Notes: generated by a model not told the origin, from the sequence alone. Positions 52,713 through 60,976 are shown, numbered from the stretch's first letter. The stretch: 64,000 nucleotides of DNA from Psychrobacter ciconiae (GCF_904846055.1 NZ_CAJGYV010000001.1:1860001-1924000); one strand, 5' to 3'. Translations and numbers: made by a program.

Positions 52713-54662
52713 ATGCGCCAATCTTGTGCTTTGGATATTTTAAAATCTGGTCAAAACGTATTTTTGACCGGTTCAGCAGGCGCAGGGAAAACCTATACGC
52801 TCAATCAATATATCCATTATTTACGGGCGCGGAAGGTATCGGTTGCCGTGACCGCAAGCACGGGCATTGCCGCTACGCACATGAGCGGCACGACCATTCA
52901 TAGCTGGTCAGGGATTGGCATTCGCGATGAATTGAGCGATCGTGATTTGGCGCAGCTTGCTAAAAACCCGTTTTTAACCGACCGAATTAAAGACACGGCG
53001 GTGTTGATTATCGATGAAATTTCGATGCTTCACGCCAAGCAATTAAACGCGGTCAATGCCGTGTTAAAGCACATTCGTAAAACTTCTGAACCTTTTGGCG
53101 GCATTCAAATCGTTGTGGCTGGCGACTTTTTTCAGCTGCCACCGATTGGGAGCCGCGAGGAGACCAACCGCGACAAGTTCGCCTTTATGAGTGAGGCTTG
53201 GCTTGAGGCGGGCTTTAACATTTGCTATTTAAGCGAGCAGCATCGGCAGGTTAGTGAAGACACAGCAGCGCTTAGCCTTGATGATATTTTAAACCAAATC
53301 CGCCGCCAGCAAGTCACGTTAGATGCCATTCAAGCACTTGAAGCGACCTATCATCACGATATTGACGCCAATCGGACGCGGCTTTATACCCACAATTTAA
53401 ACGTCAATACCATCAATGATAAAGAGCTTGCCGCATTATCGGGGGACAGCTTAGAGTTTCAAGCGTCCTTATTTGGCGATAAAAAGCTGATTGACACCTT
53501 AAAAAAGACCGTCCGAACTCAAGACGAGCTGACCTTAAAAGTTGGCGCGAAAGTGATGTTTATTAAAAATAATAACGAAACGGGCGTATCCAATGGAACC
53601 ATGGGCGAGTTGGTCGGATTTTCTAAAGTTAAGCTGCAAACTTCAGAAAGTAGCGATAAGCCGTCAAAAAACTTAACTGAAGATAAAACTGCTGATAAGA
53701 AAACTGGCGATAAAAAAACTGATGATAAGCAAATTAAGGAAGATGAAAAGGCAGCGTTGGAAAACAATTCAAAAACTGCAGAACCTAAAACTCAATCCGC
53801 GCAAAAACTGCCCGTCGTTCGTTTAAACTGTGGTCGGGAAGTCATTGCTGAGCCTGAAGAATGGGTCATTGAAGATGAGCATGGCGAGGTGCTGGCAAGC
53901 TATGTTCAAGTGCCGCTGTGTTTGGCTTGGGCAATTACCGTTCACAAATCGCAAGGCATGACTTTAGAGGCGGCGGAGATTGATTTGTCGCGCACCTTTG
54001 AATTAGGGCAAGGCTACGTGGCGCTATCGCGGCTCAAATCACTATCAGGATTGCGGCTACTTGGGCTTAACGACATGAGCCTCCAGCTTGACCCATTAGC
54101 GCGCGGCGCGGATAAGCGATTTTTAGCATTGTCAGAAGATGCCGAAACAAGATTGGCGAAGATTGATGCCAAAGACTTATCCCAAACGCAAAAGAACTTT
54201 ATCATCAAATCAGGCGGCATAACCAACAAAGCTGCCATCGCAAGCTATGAAAAACTGCAAAAAAAGCGCCGCGACCAGCAAAAGCTGCAACAAAAAAAAC
54301 AATCCCAAAAAAATCAGTTAAATGATAAATCGATAAGCACCCTTGACATTACCCGTCAGCATTTGCTCGATAAAATGAGCATTCAAGCCATTGCTGAGGC
54401 AAGAGGGCTTGCACAATCGACCATTATGCGCCATATTAAAGACATTCACAAACAGCAGCCAACGCTTGATTTAGCGCATCTTATGCCTGAGTCAGCCGTC
54501 ATGCGAGCGGTTGAGACCGCCTACCACGCCATCAAGGCGGCGAATAACCCTAACGACTTTCACGATGATGGTAACGTTAAAATCAAGCCAATCTATGAGG
54601 CACTAGATGCCGCCATTTCCTATAACCTCATCCGTTTGGCGCTGATTTTTATTGCCGCTTAA
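52713..54662 (+). CDS. Pif1-like DNA helicase with C-terminal helix-turn-helix
   Basis: A 649 aa superfamily 1B helicase. Walker A GSAGAGKT lies at residues 20-27, with TASTGIAATHMSG, Walker B LIIDEISML near 98, VVAGDFFQLPPIG, LSEQHRQ and the late AWAITVHKSQGMTLE and YVALSRLKSLSGL. Residues about 308-364 are a Lys/Asp/Thr-rich, low-complexity insert not needed for the fold, holding a KTxDK tandem repeat. The C-terminus (about 555-640) has a HTH_40-type domain (DKMSIQAIAEARGLAQSTIMRHI). Pif1-type enzymes unwind G-quadruplex or R-loop DNA; its role here is unknown. Confidence 0.88.
   Translation: MRQSCALDILKSGQNVFLTGSAGAGKTYTLNQYIHYLRARKVSVAVTASTGIAATHMSGTTIHSWSGIGIRDELSDRDLAQLAKNPFLTDRIKDTAVLIIDEISMLHAKQLNAVNAVLKHIRKTSEPFGGIQIVVAGDFFQLPPIGSREETNRDKFAFMSEAWLEAGFNICYLSEQHRQVSEDTAALSLDDILNQIRRQQVTLDAIQALEATYHHDIDANRTRLYTHNLNVNTINDKELAALSGDSLEFQASLFGDKKLIDTLKKTVRTQDELTLKVGAKVMFIKNNNETGVSNGTMGELVGFSKVKLQTSESSDKPSKNLTEDKTADKKTGDKKTDDKQIKEDEKAALENNSKTAEPKTQSAQKLPVVRLNCGREVIAEPEEWVIEDEHGEVLASYVQVPLCLAWAITVHKSQGMTLEAAEIDLSRTFELGQGYVALSRLKSLSGLRLLGLNDMSLQLDPLARGADKRFLALSEDAETRLAKIDAKDLSQTQKNFIIKSGGITNKAAIASYEKLQKKRRDQQKLQQKKQSQKNQLNDKSISTLDITRQHLLDKMSIQAIAEARGLAQSTIMRHIKDIHKQQPTLDLAHLMPESAVMRAVETAYHAIKAANNPNDFHDDGNVKIKPIYEALDAAISYNLIRLALIFIAA
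53685..53729 (+). repeat. 15-bp in-frame tandem repeat (3 units) in the Pif1-like helicase
   Basis: Three contiguous 15-bp units, aaaactgctgataag, aaaactggcgataaa and aaaactgatgataag, encode KTADK, KTGDK and KTDDK (residues 325-339). Unit length keeps frame, so copy number can change without breaking the gene. Confidence 0.9.
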
Positions 54663-54796
54663 TTGAAAGCAAGCTTTTGCTAATCAACTCTAAGCTTCGC
54701 CAAACTGCTCGTATTTTTCCAATCACCTAAAGCTTAATTGTTTTGCCAAAGTTATTTTGCTAAATAATTAAGCTTATCATTTAAAGTGACCTTATC

Positions 54797-56020
54797 ATGC
54801 CTGATTTTTCAAAAGCCAATTATCAATTGACCTCAGATTTTGCCGCCGCTAAGGCGTTTCATGCCACAAGTGATAGCCAGCAGCCGCTACGAATCGCCAT
54901 TAATGGCTTTGGTCGAATCGGTCGCAATGTCCTTCGCGCCTTACTTGAGCGTTTTGAGGTGCTTGGTCGCGCCGTTCATGTGGTGGCGATTAATGATTTA
55001 GCGCCTGCCGATATTTTGCTACACTTGTTAAAATTTGACAGCACCCATGGCAGATTAAGCCGCCTTGGTATCAGCGCAAAACTGGTCGCAACAGAAGTCA
55101 AAAAAGGTCACCGGATTATCAACAATGACGCAAAGGAAGACTATCAGCTTTGCCTTACCAAAAATAACTATACCTATTGTATCCAAATGCTGTCCGAATC
55201 CGACCCCAAAAAGCTACCTTGGCAGACGCTCGGCGTCGATGTGGTGCTTGAGTGTACCGGTCATTTTCGCTCGTATGAGCAAGCAAATTTGCACATTAAA
55301 GCGGGCGCCAAGCAAGTCATCATTGGGGCAGCGCCCTTTGATAAGGTTGATGCGTCAATTGTCATGGGTGTGAACAGCGATGAGTTGACCACCGATTTGC
55401 CGATTATCTCAAGCGTTTCTTGTACCACGCAAGCTTTAGTGCCGCTGATTGACACGCTAGACAACGCTTTTGGGGTGGCGTCTGCGATGATGACCGAAAT
55501 CCACGCCGTCACCGCCGACCAAACTGTCCTTGACCAAGCCCACCGCGACCCGCGCCGCGCCCGTGCATCTGGCTACAACATCATCCCGACCACCTCAAGT
55601 AGCATTGCGGCAACTGAGCGCGTCTTGCCAAATATGGCAGGGAAAATCAACGGTCATTCAATTCGCGTCCCGACCATCGATGTTGCGGCGATCGACGTGA
55701 CCTTTATTTTTGAAAAAGACAATGTTAGCCTCGATGCCACCCGCGACGTGCTCATTGCCGCTTGTCAATCGCACCTTGCCACCATTATGGACTTCACCGA
55801 TGAGCCGCTCGTTTCAAGTGATTTTATCCATCAGCCCGAGTCGCTCATCATTGATGGCGAGCAACTCATGCAAGTTGGCAATCAGTTTAAAGTCTTTGCG
55901 TGGTATGATAATGAGTGGGGCTATGCCAATCGTCTGCTAGATATGTGCCTGCATTTGGCGTCAAGCCGCGTCATTGACCAAAGCCTTTTAAAAGCTGAAA
56001 ATCAGGCGGTTGAAAAATAA
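54797..56020 (+). CDS. Erythrose-4-phosphate/glyceraldehyde-3-phosphate dehydrogenase family (Epd-like)
   Basis: A 407 aa NAD(P)-dependent dehydrogenase. A 30-residue N-terminal extension precedes RIAINGFGRIGRNVLRALLE. Catalytic Cys209 sits in SVSCTTQALVPL, where most GAPDHs have SCTTNCLAP. DQTVLDQAHRDPRRARASGYNIIP, RVPTIDVAAIDVTF and DNEWGYANRLLDMCLHLA are closer to E. coli Epd than to GapA by eye. Epd makes 4-phosphoerythronate for pyridoxal phosphate synthesis. GAPDH activity is equally possible; no pgk or fbaA follows. Confidence 0.75.
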   Translation: MPDFSKANYQLTSDFAAAKAFHATSDSQQPLRIAINGFGRIGRNVLRALLERFEVLGRAVHVVAINDLAPADILLHLLKFDSTHGRLSRLGISAKLVATEVKKGHRIINNDAKEDYQLCLTKNNYTYCIQMLSESDPKKLPWQTLGVDVVLECTGHFRSYEQANLHIKAGAKQVIIGAAPFDKVDASIVMGVNSDELTTDLPIISSVSCTTQALVPLIDTLDNAFGVASAMMTEIHAVTADQTVLDQAHRDPRRARASGYNIIPTTSSSIAATERVLPNMAGKINGHSIRVPTIDVAAIDVTFIFEKDNVSLDATRDVLIAACQSHLATIMDFTDEPLVSSDFIHQPESLIIDGEQLMQVGNQFKVFAWYDNEWGYANRLLDMCLHLASSRVIDQSLLKAENQAVEK

Positions 56021-56043
56021 TTTAAATTTTTGAAAAAAAGCAC

Positions 56044-56071
56044 TTGCCATCTGCAAAAATATCGCTATAAT
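56044..56071 (+). promoter_or_regulatory. Promoter of tRNA-Ser
   Basis: TTGCCA (56044-56049) and consensus TATAAT (56066-56071), 16 nt apart, end 11 nt before the tRNA 5' end. Confidence 0.85.
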
Positions 56072-56082
56072 GATGCACCTAT

Positions 56083-56173
56083 GGAGACGTGGCAGAGCGG
56101 TTGAATGCACCGGTCTTGAAAACCGGCAAGGGTTCATAGCCCTTCGTGAGTTCGAATCTCACCGTCTCCGCCA
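56083..56173 (+). tRNA. tRNA-Ser (anticodon UGA)
   Basis: A 91-nt class II tRNA with encoded CCA. Acceptor GGAGACG/CGTCTCC, anticodon stem CCGGT/ACCGG with loop CTTGAAA (anticodon TGA), a long variable arm (caagggttcatagccctt) and T-arm GAGTTCGAATCTC are all present. Confidence 0.97.
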
Positions 56174-56177
56174 AATT

Positions 56178-56215
56178 GAAAAAGCCCTAACTGATATCAG
56201 TTGGGGCTTTTTTTA
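56178..56215 (+). terminator. Terminator after tRNA-Ser
   Basis: aaaaagccctaactgat pairs with atcagttggggcttttt in one long stem with one G-T pair, followed by T residues. Its core matches the purN terminator. Confidence 0.88.
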
Positions 56216-56255
56216 TAATAATTAAAACACTTTGTTTAAGCTTTTATTCGCTGCA

Positions 56256-56984
56256 TTATCGTTGGTCTTGCTGACCAATATCAATCGCGCGACCATCCGT
56301 CAACACAATTGTTCCGCTATCAACAAAAACCGTCACATTTTGCGGATTTTGAATCGCGCGCATGACGTTGATGTCCTCAATGCTCACCTCCGTGCTAATC
56401 ACTGCTGAGTCATTTGGAACAATAGGCGGAACAAACTGCGTTCGTGGTATCACCACTGGTTTGCCAGATTTAAGCTTTGGGTCGCGAAGCTCAAGCGTAG
56501 CCTTCAAACTTTTAATCGGCGTATTGTCATGATTGCTGAGCACAAACTGCAATCGAACTTGATTAAGGTGGTCTTGAGCGCTTGTTTTTGCAGGAAGCAG
56601 CACGATAGGGTACAGGCTTGCAGCTTTAGCAGCGCCAACAGGGCTTTTTTTACCGGTCGGGTTGGTTGGGTGAAGCCGTTCATATTCGCGCTGCTGAACA
56701 AGCGCTTGCTCAATCGTCGTTCGCGGTATCGCTCCTGAATCATAAGCATCGCTTAAACGCATACGGATCATATAGCGGCTGAGCAGTTGGCGCTCAGCTT
56801 CGGGCAGTTTATTAAGCGAAACCTCAAGACTTTTTTGCCAGTTTTCCACATCCGTGGGAATCGTTTGCTGCATTGGGTCATCTTGCGGCGTTGAGCAGCC
56901 ATTGAGCATGAAAACAGCGGCGGCGCCAAAGAGCAGTAGTGCTGCTGATTTTTTTGACATTATTATTGTTATAAGCTTTGTCAT
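56256..56984 (-). CDS. Putative lipoprotein of unknown function
   Basis: A 242 aa protein. The signal peptide with lipobox LNGC (Cys30) marks it as a lipoprotein. Start 56984 is supported by AAGGGG upstream. The mature protein has a helical N-terminal part (NKLPEAERQLLSRYMIRMRL) and a beta-rich C-terminal part (QLRFVLSNHDNTP-like; TLELRDPKLKSGKPVVI, TVFVDSGTIVLTDGR). I do not recognise the family. It stands alone, and the residue after Cys30 is Ser, which in enterobacteria favours outer-membrane sorting. Confidence 0.75.
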   Translation of the reverse strand: MTKLITIIMSKKSAALLLFGAAAVFMLNGCSTPQDDPMQQTIPTDVENWQKSLEVSLNKLPEAERQLLSRYMIRMRLSDAYDSGAIPRTTIEQALVQQREYERLHPTNPTGKKSPVGAAKAASLYPIVLLPAKTSAQDHLNQVRLQFVLSNHDNTPIKSLKATLELRDPKLKSGKPVVIPRTQFVPPIVPNDSAVISTEVSIEDINVMRAIQNPQNVTVFVDSGTIVLTDGRAIDIGQQDQR

Positions 56985-57127
56985 TGCCGCCCCTTAATTG
57001 CGCTGTTAACGTCATCTTACCTTTAAATAATGATGAAAGTAAGTAACTAATTAAGTGGCTTATATAGCGCGATTGTTGAGCTTGATTGACCTGTTTGTTT
57101 TTTACAAAGACAGGGCTATAGCCATCC

Positions 57128-57451
57128 TCAGTCCTGTAATTGCGATAAAGGCTGCGTTGTGTGGTTATTATGCGTATCTTTAATCGCCTCATCGATAATA
57201 TGCTGACTGACCCCGTGCTTACGCAATTTTTCGATAAACACCTCATCGTGAGCTAGCGTATAGTCTTGATGGTCGCGGTCAAGACCTTGACGGATATACA
57301 AGCGAATCAAGCCTTGAATGCGCTTGAAGCCAAGCTCGCTTGCGGTGGTTGAGAGCATCTCAATCATCTCCTCTGACAGACGAATGCTGACAGGTCGCAT
57401 GACCTTTTGTGGGTGCGCTGAAAACTTATTTTTGATGTGAACAGGAAGCAT
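57128..57451 (-). CDS. Ribbon-helix-helix (CopG-like) small protein
   Basis: A 107 aa protein. Residues about 18-55 (VMRPVSIRLSEEMIEMLSTTASELG) fit a CopG-type ribbon-helix-helix dimer strand and helix. The C-terminal half is helical and charged (DEVFIEKLRKHGVSQHIIDEAI). AAGGG precedes ATG 57449-57451. Such proteins are often antitoxins or plasmid regulators, but no toxin-like frame is adjacent, so an orphan regulator is most likely. Confidence 0.65.
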   Translation of the reverse strand: MLPVHIKNKFSAHPQKVMRPVSIRLSEEMIEMLSTTASELGFKRIQGLIRLYIRQGLDRDHQDYTLAHDEVFIEKLRKHGVSQHIIDEAIKDTHNNHTTQPLSQLQD

Positions 57452-57520
57452 AGTAAACCCTTATAAGACATGAAGTCTCATGATAACAGCTATCACTCAG
57501 GAACAAAAACAACGCTCATA

Positions 57521-57556
57521 AAAAAAACCTTCATCAAGATATGATGAAGGTTTTTT
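57521..57556 (-). terminator. Terminator after tRNA-Asn copy 1
   Basis: aaaaaaccttcatca pairs with tgatgaaggtttttt around a 5-nt loop, just downstream (minus strand) of the tRNA gene. Confidence 0.82.
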
Positions 57557-57561
57557 GAATT

Positions 57562-57637
57562 TGGCTCCCCAACCTGGGCTCGAACCAGGGACACACGGAT
57601 TAACAGTCCGACGCTCTACCAACTGAGCTATTGGGGA
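57562..57637 (-). tRNA. tRNA-Asn (anticodon GUU), copy 1
   Basis: Minus-strand TCCCCAA acceptor, D-arm AGCTCAGTTGGTAGAGC, anticodon loop CTGTTAA (GTT), T-arm with GGTTCGAGCC and encoded CCA. Identical in sequence to copy 2. Confidence 0.97.
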
Positions 57638-57684
57638 TTATTGTCATAACAAAAGTGCTTTTGGCATCTCGTTATGTGGGACAC

Positions 57685-57713
57685 ATTCTAGCGAAGCGTT
57701 TAGCCGCTGTCAA
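57685..57713 (-). promoter_or_regulatory. Promoter of tRNA-Asn copy 1
   Basis: Minus-strand TTGACA (57708-57713) and TAGAAT (57685-57690) are separated by 17 nt, 47 nt before the tRNA. Confidence 0.88.
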
Positions 57714-57786
57714 GCATTTGAATAAAATAATTATTAAAATTGGGCGTTAGATATTTGAACAAAATTATTTTAAATAATTTAGACAG

Positions 57787-57815
57787 AAAAAAACCCTCAT
57801 CAAATGGATGAGGGT
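57787..57815 (-). terminator. Terminator after tRNA-Asn copy 2
   Basis: accctcatc (57793-57801) pairs with gatgagggt (57807-57815); the plus-strand A-run before it gives a T-tract on the minus strand. Confidence 0.82.
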
Positions 57816-57866
57816 ATTGGCAGTTGCCATAACTGAATTAAAGGGATTCAAGGTCTTGCTAGAATT

Positions 57867-57942
57867 TGGCTCCCCAACCTGGGCTCGAACCAGGGACACA
57901 CGGATTAACAGTCCGACGCTCTACCAACTGAGCTATTGGGGA
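57867..57942 (-). tRNA. tRNA-Asn (anticodon GUU), copy 2
   Basis: The same 76-nt sequence as copy 1, with encoded CCA, 305 nt upstream on the minus strand. Each copy has its own promoter and terminator, so they are separate transcription units. Confidence 0.97.
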
Positions 57943-57966
57943 TTAAGTTGTTGCTAAGTGGGGCGT

Positions 57967-57994
57967 ATTCTAGCAAAGATAAAAAAATGGTCAA
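57967..57994 (-). promoter_or_regulatory. Promoter of tRNA-Asn copy 2
   Basis: Minus-strand TTGACC (57989-57994) and TAGAAT (57967-57972) are 16 nt apart. The -10 region (GCTAGAAT) is the same as in copy 1. Confidence 0.82.
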
Positions 57995-58232
57995 GCGTTT
58001 TTGTAAGATATTTTTCAAATAAGCGATAGGTTTTTATTAAGGCTTTGAAATTTAAATGAAATTATTTTTGAATTTTTAATGATTAGATTAGCGTTAGCAG
58101 CCGCGTTCGTAGCTTGGGATTGAATTGGTGATATAAAAATTAAGTTTTAAGAAAATACTTCTCCCAAAACTTTGGCAATCTGCGCTAAACTAATTCAATT
58201 CAGTTAGGACAGCTCACAAGGTAAGGATTGCT

Positions 58233-58781
58233 ATGGTTCAAAATAATAACTCAGTCAACGCAAAAAAAGCGCCGCTCAATCATGAGCTTTATATGTCGGT
58301 GCTGATGACGCCGGATATGGCAAACTTTATTGGCAACGTTCACGGCGGCGATTTGTTAAAGCTACTTGATAAGGTGGCTTACGCTTGTGCCAGTCGCTAT
58401 AGTGGAAGCTACGTTGTGACTTTGTCGGTCGACCAAGTGATGTTTCGCGAGCCCATTTATGTTGGTGAGCTGGTCACTTTTGCAGCAAGCGTCAACTATG
58501 TCGGTCGCACCTCAATGGAGGTCGGTATCCGCGTCGAAGCCGAAGACGTTCGCGCGCGCACCATTCGCCATACCAACAGCTGCTATTTTACCATGGTTGC
58601 GGTCGATGAAAACCGAAAGCCCACTGCCATTCCACCACTTGATATCAAAACGCCGCTTCAGCAGTGTAGGTTTGATGCCGCCCTTGACCGCCGTAAGTTT
58701 TATATGGAGCGCGCTCGCCGCCCAAGCTGTGATTTTTCGACGATGGTCGGTGAGCTTGGCAGCAACGCTGAGGACAAATAA
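58233..58781 (+). CDS. Acyl-CoA thioesterase (YciA-type hotdog)
   Basis: A 182 aa hotdog-fold enzyme that hydrolyses acyl-CoA esters. YMSVLMTPDMANFIGNVHGGDLLKLLDK carries the N-x-x-G-x-x-H-G-G motif with the catalytic Asp, and TLSVDQVMFREPIYVGELVTFAASV follows. The C-terminal tail (RKFYMERARRPSCDFS) is longer than in E. coli YciA (132 aa). AAGGATTGCT stands before the ATG. It likely regulates CoA pools, but substrate length is unknown. Confidence 0.88.
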   Translation: MVQNNNSVNAKKAPLNHELYMSVLMTPDMANFIGNVHGGDLLKLLDKVAYACASRYSGSYVVTLSVDQVMFREPIYVGELVTFAASVNYVGRTSMEVGIRVEAEDVRARTIRHTNSCYFTMVAVDENRKPTAIPPLDIKTPLQQCRFDAALDRRKFYMERARRPSCDFSTMVGELGSNAEDK

Positions 58782-58894
58782 ACGGTTCATAAAGCCCTAC
58801 CGGCGCGGCAGTTAACGCTTGCGCCACCAAAGCGCTACTGCACAGTTACGAAAGATGATTTAGGCTAGAATATCGACCGTTAACTGAGAAAGTC

Positions 58895-59947
58895 ATGAGC
58901 CAAAAATCCACCACTTCTCCTATCGATCATCAAAAGTGTGATTTGCAAAAACATTCAGCACCGCGCTCACGTGGAGAAAGCCTTTCTGAAAGTGATGGCA
59001 GCGACCATCAAAAGTTGCAAAGCTCGCTTATCACAGTTTTGATTGCAGTTGGGGCAAACTTGCTGATTGCGATTGCCAAAACGGTGGCGGCTTTTTTGAC
59101 AGGGTCGGCGTCGATGATTGCGGAGGCGGCGCACTCTTGGGCGGATACCGGAAACGGCACGCTGCTCATTGTGGCTGAAAAAAAAGCGGTCAAGCCTGCC
59201 GATAAAAGCCATCCGTTGGGCTATGGTAAAGAATCCTATGTTTGGTCGATGATTGCCGCGTTTGGCGTCTTTATGGCAGGGGCGGTGGTGTCTATTTATA
59301 CTGGCATCAAAGAATGGAACGCGGCTGAGACCGAAACCAACTACACTATTGGCTTTGTTATTTTAGCCATTGCCTTTGTATTAGAAGGCTTTTCACTGGT
59401 GCAAGCTTACCGGCAAAGTAAGCAGCACGGCGATAAGCTAAACGTAAGCGCTTTAGGTTACGTGGTCGAAACCTCAAACCCAACCTTGCGTGGGGTGTTT
59501 TTCGAGGATTTAGCGGCGGTTGTTGGTTTGATGGTTGCAGCCATTGCCATGGGGCTTCATGCCTATACGGGAAATCCTGTTTGGGATGCGCTTGGCTCCA
59601 TCATTGTAGGGCTGCTGCTTGGTGCGATTGCGATATTTTTAATCAGTCGTAACCGCGATTTTTTGGTGGGGCACAAAGTCTCCGACGAGATGCACTGCTA
59701 TGTATTAAAAGAGCTGCTTGCCAAACCTGATATCGACAGTGTGTCTTACTTGCATTTAGAATGGGTCGGACCGCAAAAGATATTTATGGTCGCTGCCGTT
59801 GATATTATTGGCAATCAACAAGAGCAGCATTTGGCGCAAAAGTTTGAAGAGATTGAAAATGAGTTTCGCGCCAATCCGTTATTTCAAGAGTCGATTTTAA
59901 CGCTTTCTGTTCCGAATGCCAAAATTCTAACTCTGCCAGAATCTTAA
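58895..59947 (+). CDS. Cation diffusion facilitator (CDF) transporter
   Basis: A 350 aa divalent-metal/proton antiporter. A 40-residue polar N-terminal lead precedes six membrane helices. Helix 2 carries His80-Ser-Trp-Ala-Asp84, the HxxxD metal site. The equivalent helix-5 site reads FFEDLAAVVGL, with Glu/Asp instead of the HxxxD usual in YiiP-like members, as in the ZnT9-type subgroup. A C-terminal ferredoxin-like cytoplasmic domain follows (SYLHLEWVGPQKIFMVAAVDI). Zinc, cobalt or manganese are possible. Confidence 0.87.
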   Translation: MSQKSTTSPIDHQKCDLQKHSAPRSRGESLSESDGSDHQKLQSSLITVLIAVGANLLIAIAKTVAAFLTGSASMIAEAAHSWADTGNGTLLIVAEKKAVKPADKSHPLGYGKESYVWSMIAAFGVFMAGAVVSIYTGIKEWNAAETETNYTIGFVILAIAFVLEGFSLVQAYRQSKQHGDKLNVSALGYVVETSNPTLRGVFFEDLAAVVGLMVAAIAMGLHAYTGNPVWDALGSIIVGLLLGAIAIFLISRNRDFLVGHKVSDEMHCYVLKELLAKPDIDSVSYLHLEWVGPQKIFMVAAVDIIGNQQEQHLAQKFEEIENEFRANPLFQESILTLSVPNAKILTLPES

Positions 59948-59986
59948 TTATTACTTATTAACGTCAATAAAAAAGTTAAGCCCAAT

Positions 59987-60016
59987 AAAAAAGCCGCCGA
60001 TGAGGGCGACTTTTTT
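59987..60016. terminator. Bidirectional terminator between CDF gene and second dps
   Basis: aaaaaagccgcc pairs with gggcgactttttt (one mismatch), with a short loop, serving both convergent genes. Confidence 0.78.
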
Positions 60017-60034
60017 GTGCGTTTGATTATTTAC

Positions 60035-60547
60035 TTATGACTTTTTATCATTATTGTCAAAGCTGTTTTCTTTTGGAGCGTTTGCGCCAATGAACCAAGC
60101 ATCTTTGTCAATGATTCGGCTGGCTTCAGTAAACAAGTCAGCGGTATCTTCGTCGCCTGCCTCGCTCGCTGAATCAATGGCTTCGCGCAGTTTTGCAGCC
60201 ACTTTTTTATAACGGCTGGTCAACGCGCGGACGTGCTCTTCAACGGTGGTAATATCGATTGGATAAGGCTCTAAAATGGTGTCTTTAACCACGCGGCTGG
60301 CGCGACCATCAGGCTCACCGCCTAAAATAACGATACGTTCCGCCAACGCATCAGACACTTCACGAATCCGCTCAGCGGTATCATCAAGAAGTTGGTGAAC
60401 GCCAATAAATCCATTGCCTTGTAAGTTCCAGTGACACTGCTTACCGTCCAAGGTCAAATCAATGACGTTAGCAAGATTGGCATTTAGTAGCTCAGACATT
60501 TTTTTTGCGGTATCGTCATCAATTCCACTTGCGTAGCGTTCTCTCAT
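60035..60547 (-). CDS. Dps ferritin-like DNA-protection protein, copy 2
   Basis: A 170 aa mini-ferritin, distinct from copy 1. Ferroxidase ligands are complete: His39 (CHWNLQG), His51 and Asp55 (VHQLLDD), Asp66 and Glu70 (SDALAERIV). The N-terminus starts MRERYASGIDDDTAKKMSELLNAN and the C-terminal tail (ENSFDNNDKKS) is polar, unlike copy 1. RBS TGGAGAA lies close to the ATG. By eye it is closer to the alpha-proteobacterial and Pseudomonas Dps type. The two may serve different stress states. Confidence 0.92.
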   Translation of the reverse strand: MRERYASGIDDDTAKKMSELLNANLANVIDLTLDGKQCHWNLQGNGFIGVHQLLDDTAERIREVSDALAERIVILGGEPDGRASRVVKDTILEPYPIDITTVEEHVRALTSRYKKVAAKLREAIDSASEAGDEDTADLFTEASRIIDKDAWFIGANAPKENSFDNNDKKS

Positions 60548-60976
60548 TATTTTCTCCAGTTCTTATTTGTTGTTATTGTTCAAATCAGCAGATTAAATGG
60601 CTTATCTTGATACTTTGATAGCATCTTAACAGCTTTAATCTACAGCTCGTTTACCACAAAAGCTATCTTAACATGACCATGGATTGAGTCTAGCATAAGC
60701 TTTAGGCTTTGTGAGGTAGGCGTGTAATGGCTTTGTTAACTGTGCAAAGCTTTGTAATTGATAACGTAAAATAAAGGATTTAGGCGCTAGTATTTTGGTA
60801 ATTTAAGAATAAAAAACGCCATGAAAAGCTTAAAAATAACGTCGATATTACTGACTTTAAAGACCAAAATCGGCTTTAAATATTGCCGAAAAGCCCCATA
60901 TTGTTATCACGAAATGATTATAAATTATCCATAGTTATCCATAGTTATCCATAGTTATCCATAAAAAGAGCTGCTT
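60548..60976. other. Intergenic region upstream of uvrB
   Basis: These 429 nt contain no credible gene. The last 50 nt carry four tandem ttatccatag units (listed separately). I see no LexA-like palindrome CTG-N10-CAG, which fits a Moraxellaceae SOS system without classical LexA. Confidence 0.5.
60925..60963 (+). repeat. Four tandem 10-bp repeats TTATCCATAG upstream of uvrB
   Basis: Units start at 60925, 60935, 60945 and 60955; the first three are complete and the last ends in a instead of g. TTATCCATA differs from the DnaA-box consensus TTATCCACA at one base. The 10-nt period places all units on one face of the helix. The array ends 13 nt before the uvrB start codon, so it is likely in the untranslated leader or promoter. 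Confidence 0.9.

Noticed and set aside
57128..57451. Toxin-antitoxin pair with the ribbon-helix-helix gene as antitoxin
   Set aside because: No second small gene on the same strand overlaps or adjoins it; the next gene is a lipoprotein of 242 aa.
60925..60963. Tandem repeat as a CRISPR array
   Set aside because: The units are contiguous with no spacers and are only 10 bp long; no cas gene is nearby.
60925..60963. DnaA-box-like array as a replication origin
   Set aside because: The repeats are tightly tandem, each unit differs from the consensus, and no dnaA, dnaN or AT-rich unwinding layout lies nearby.
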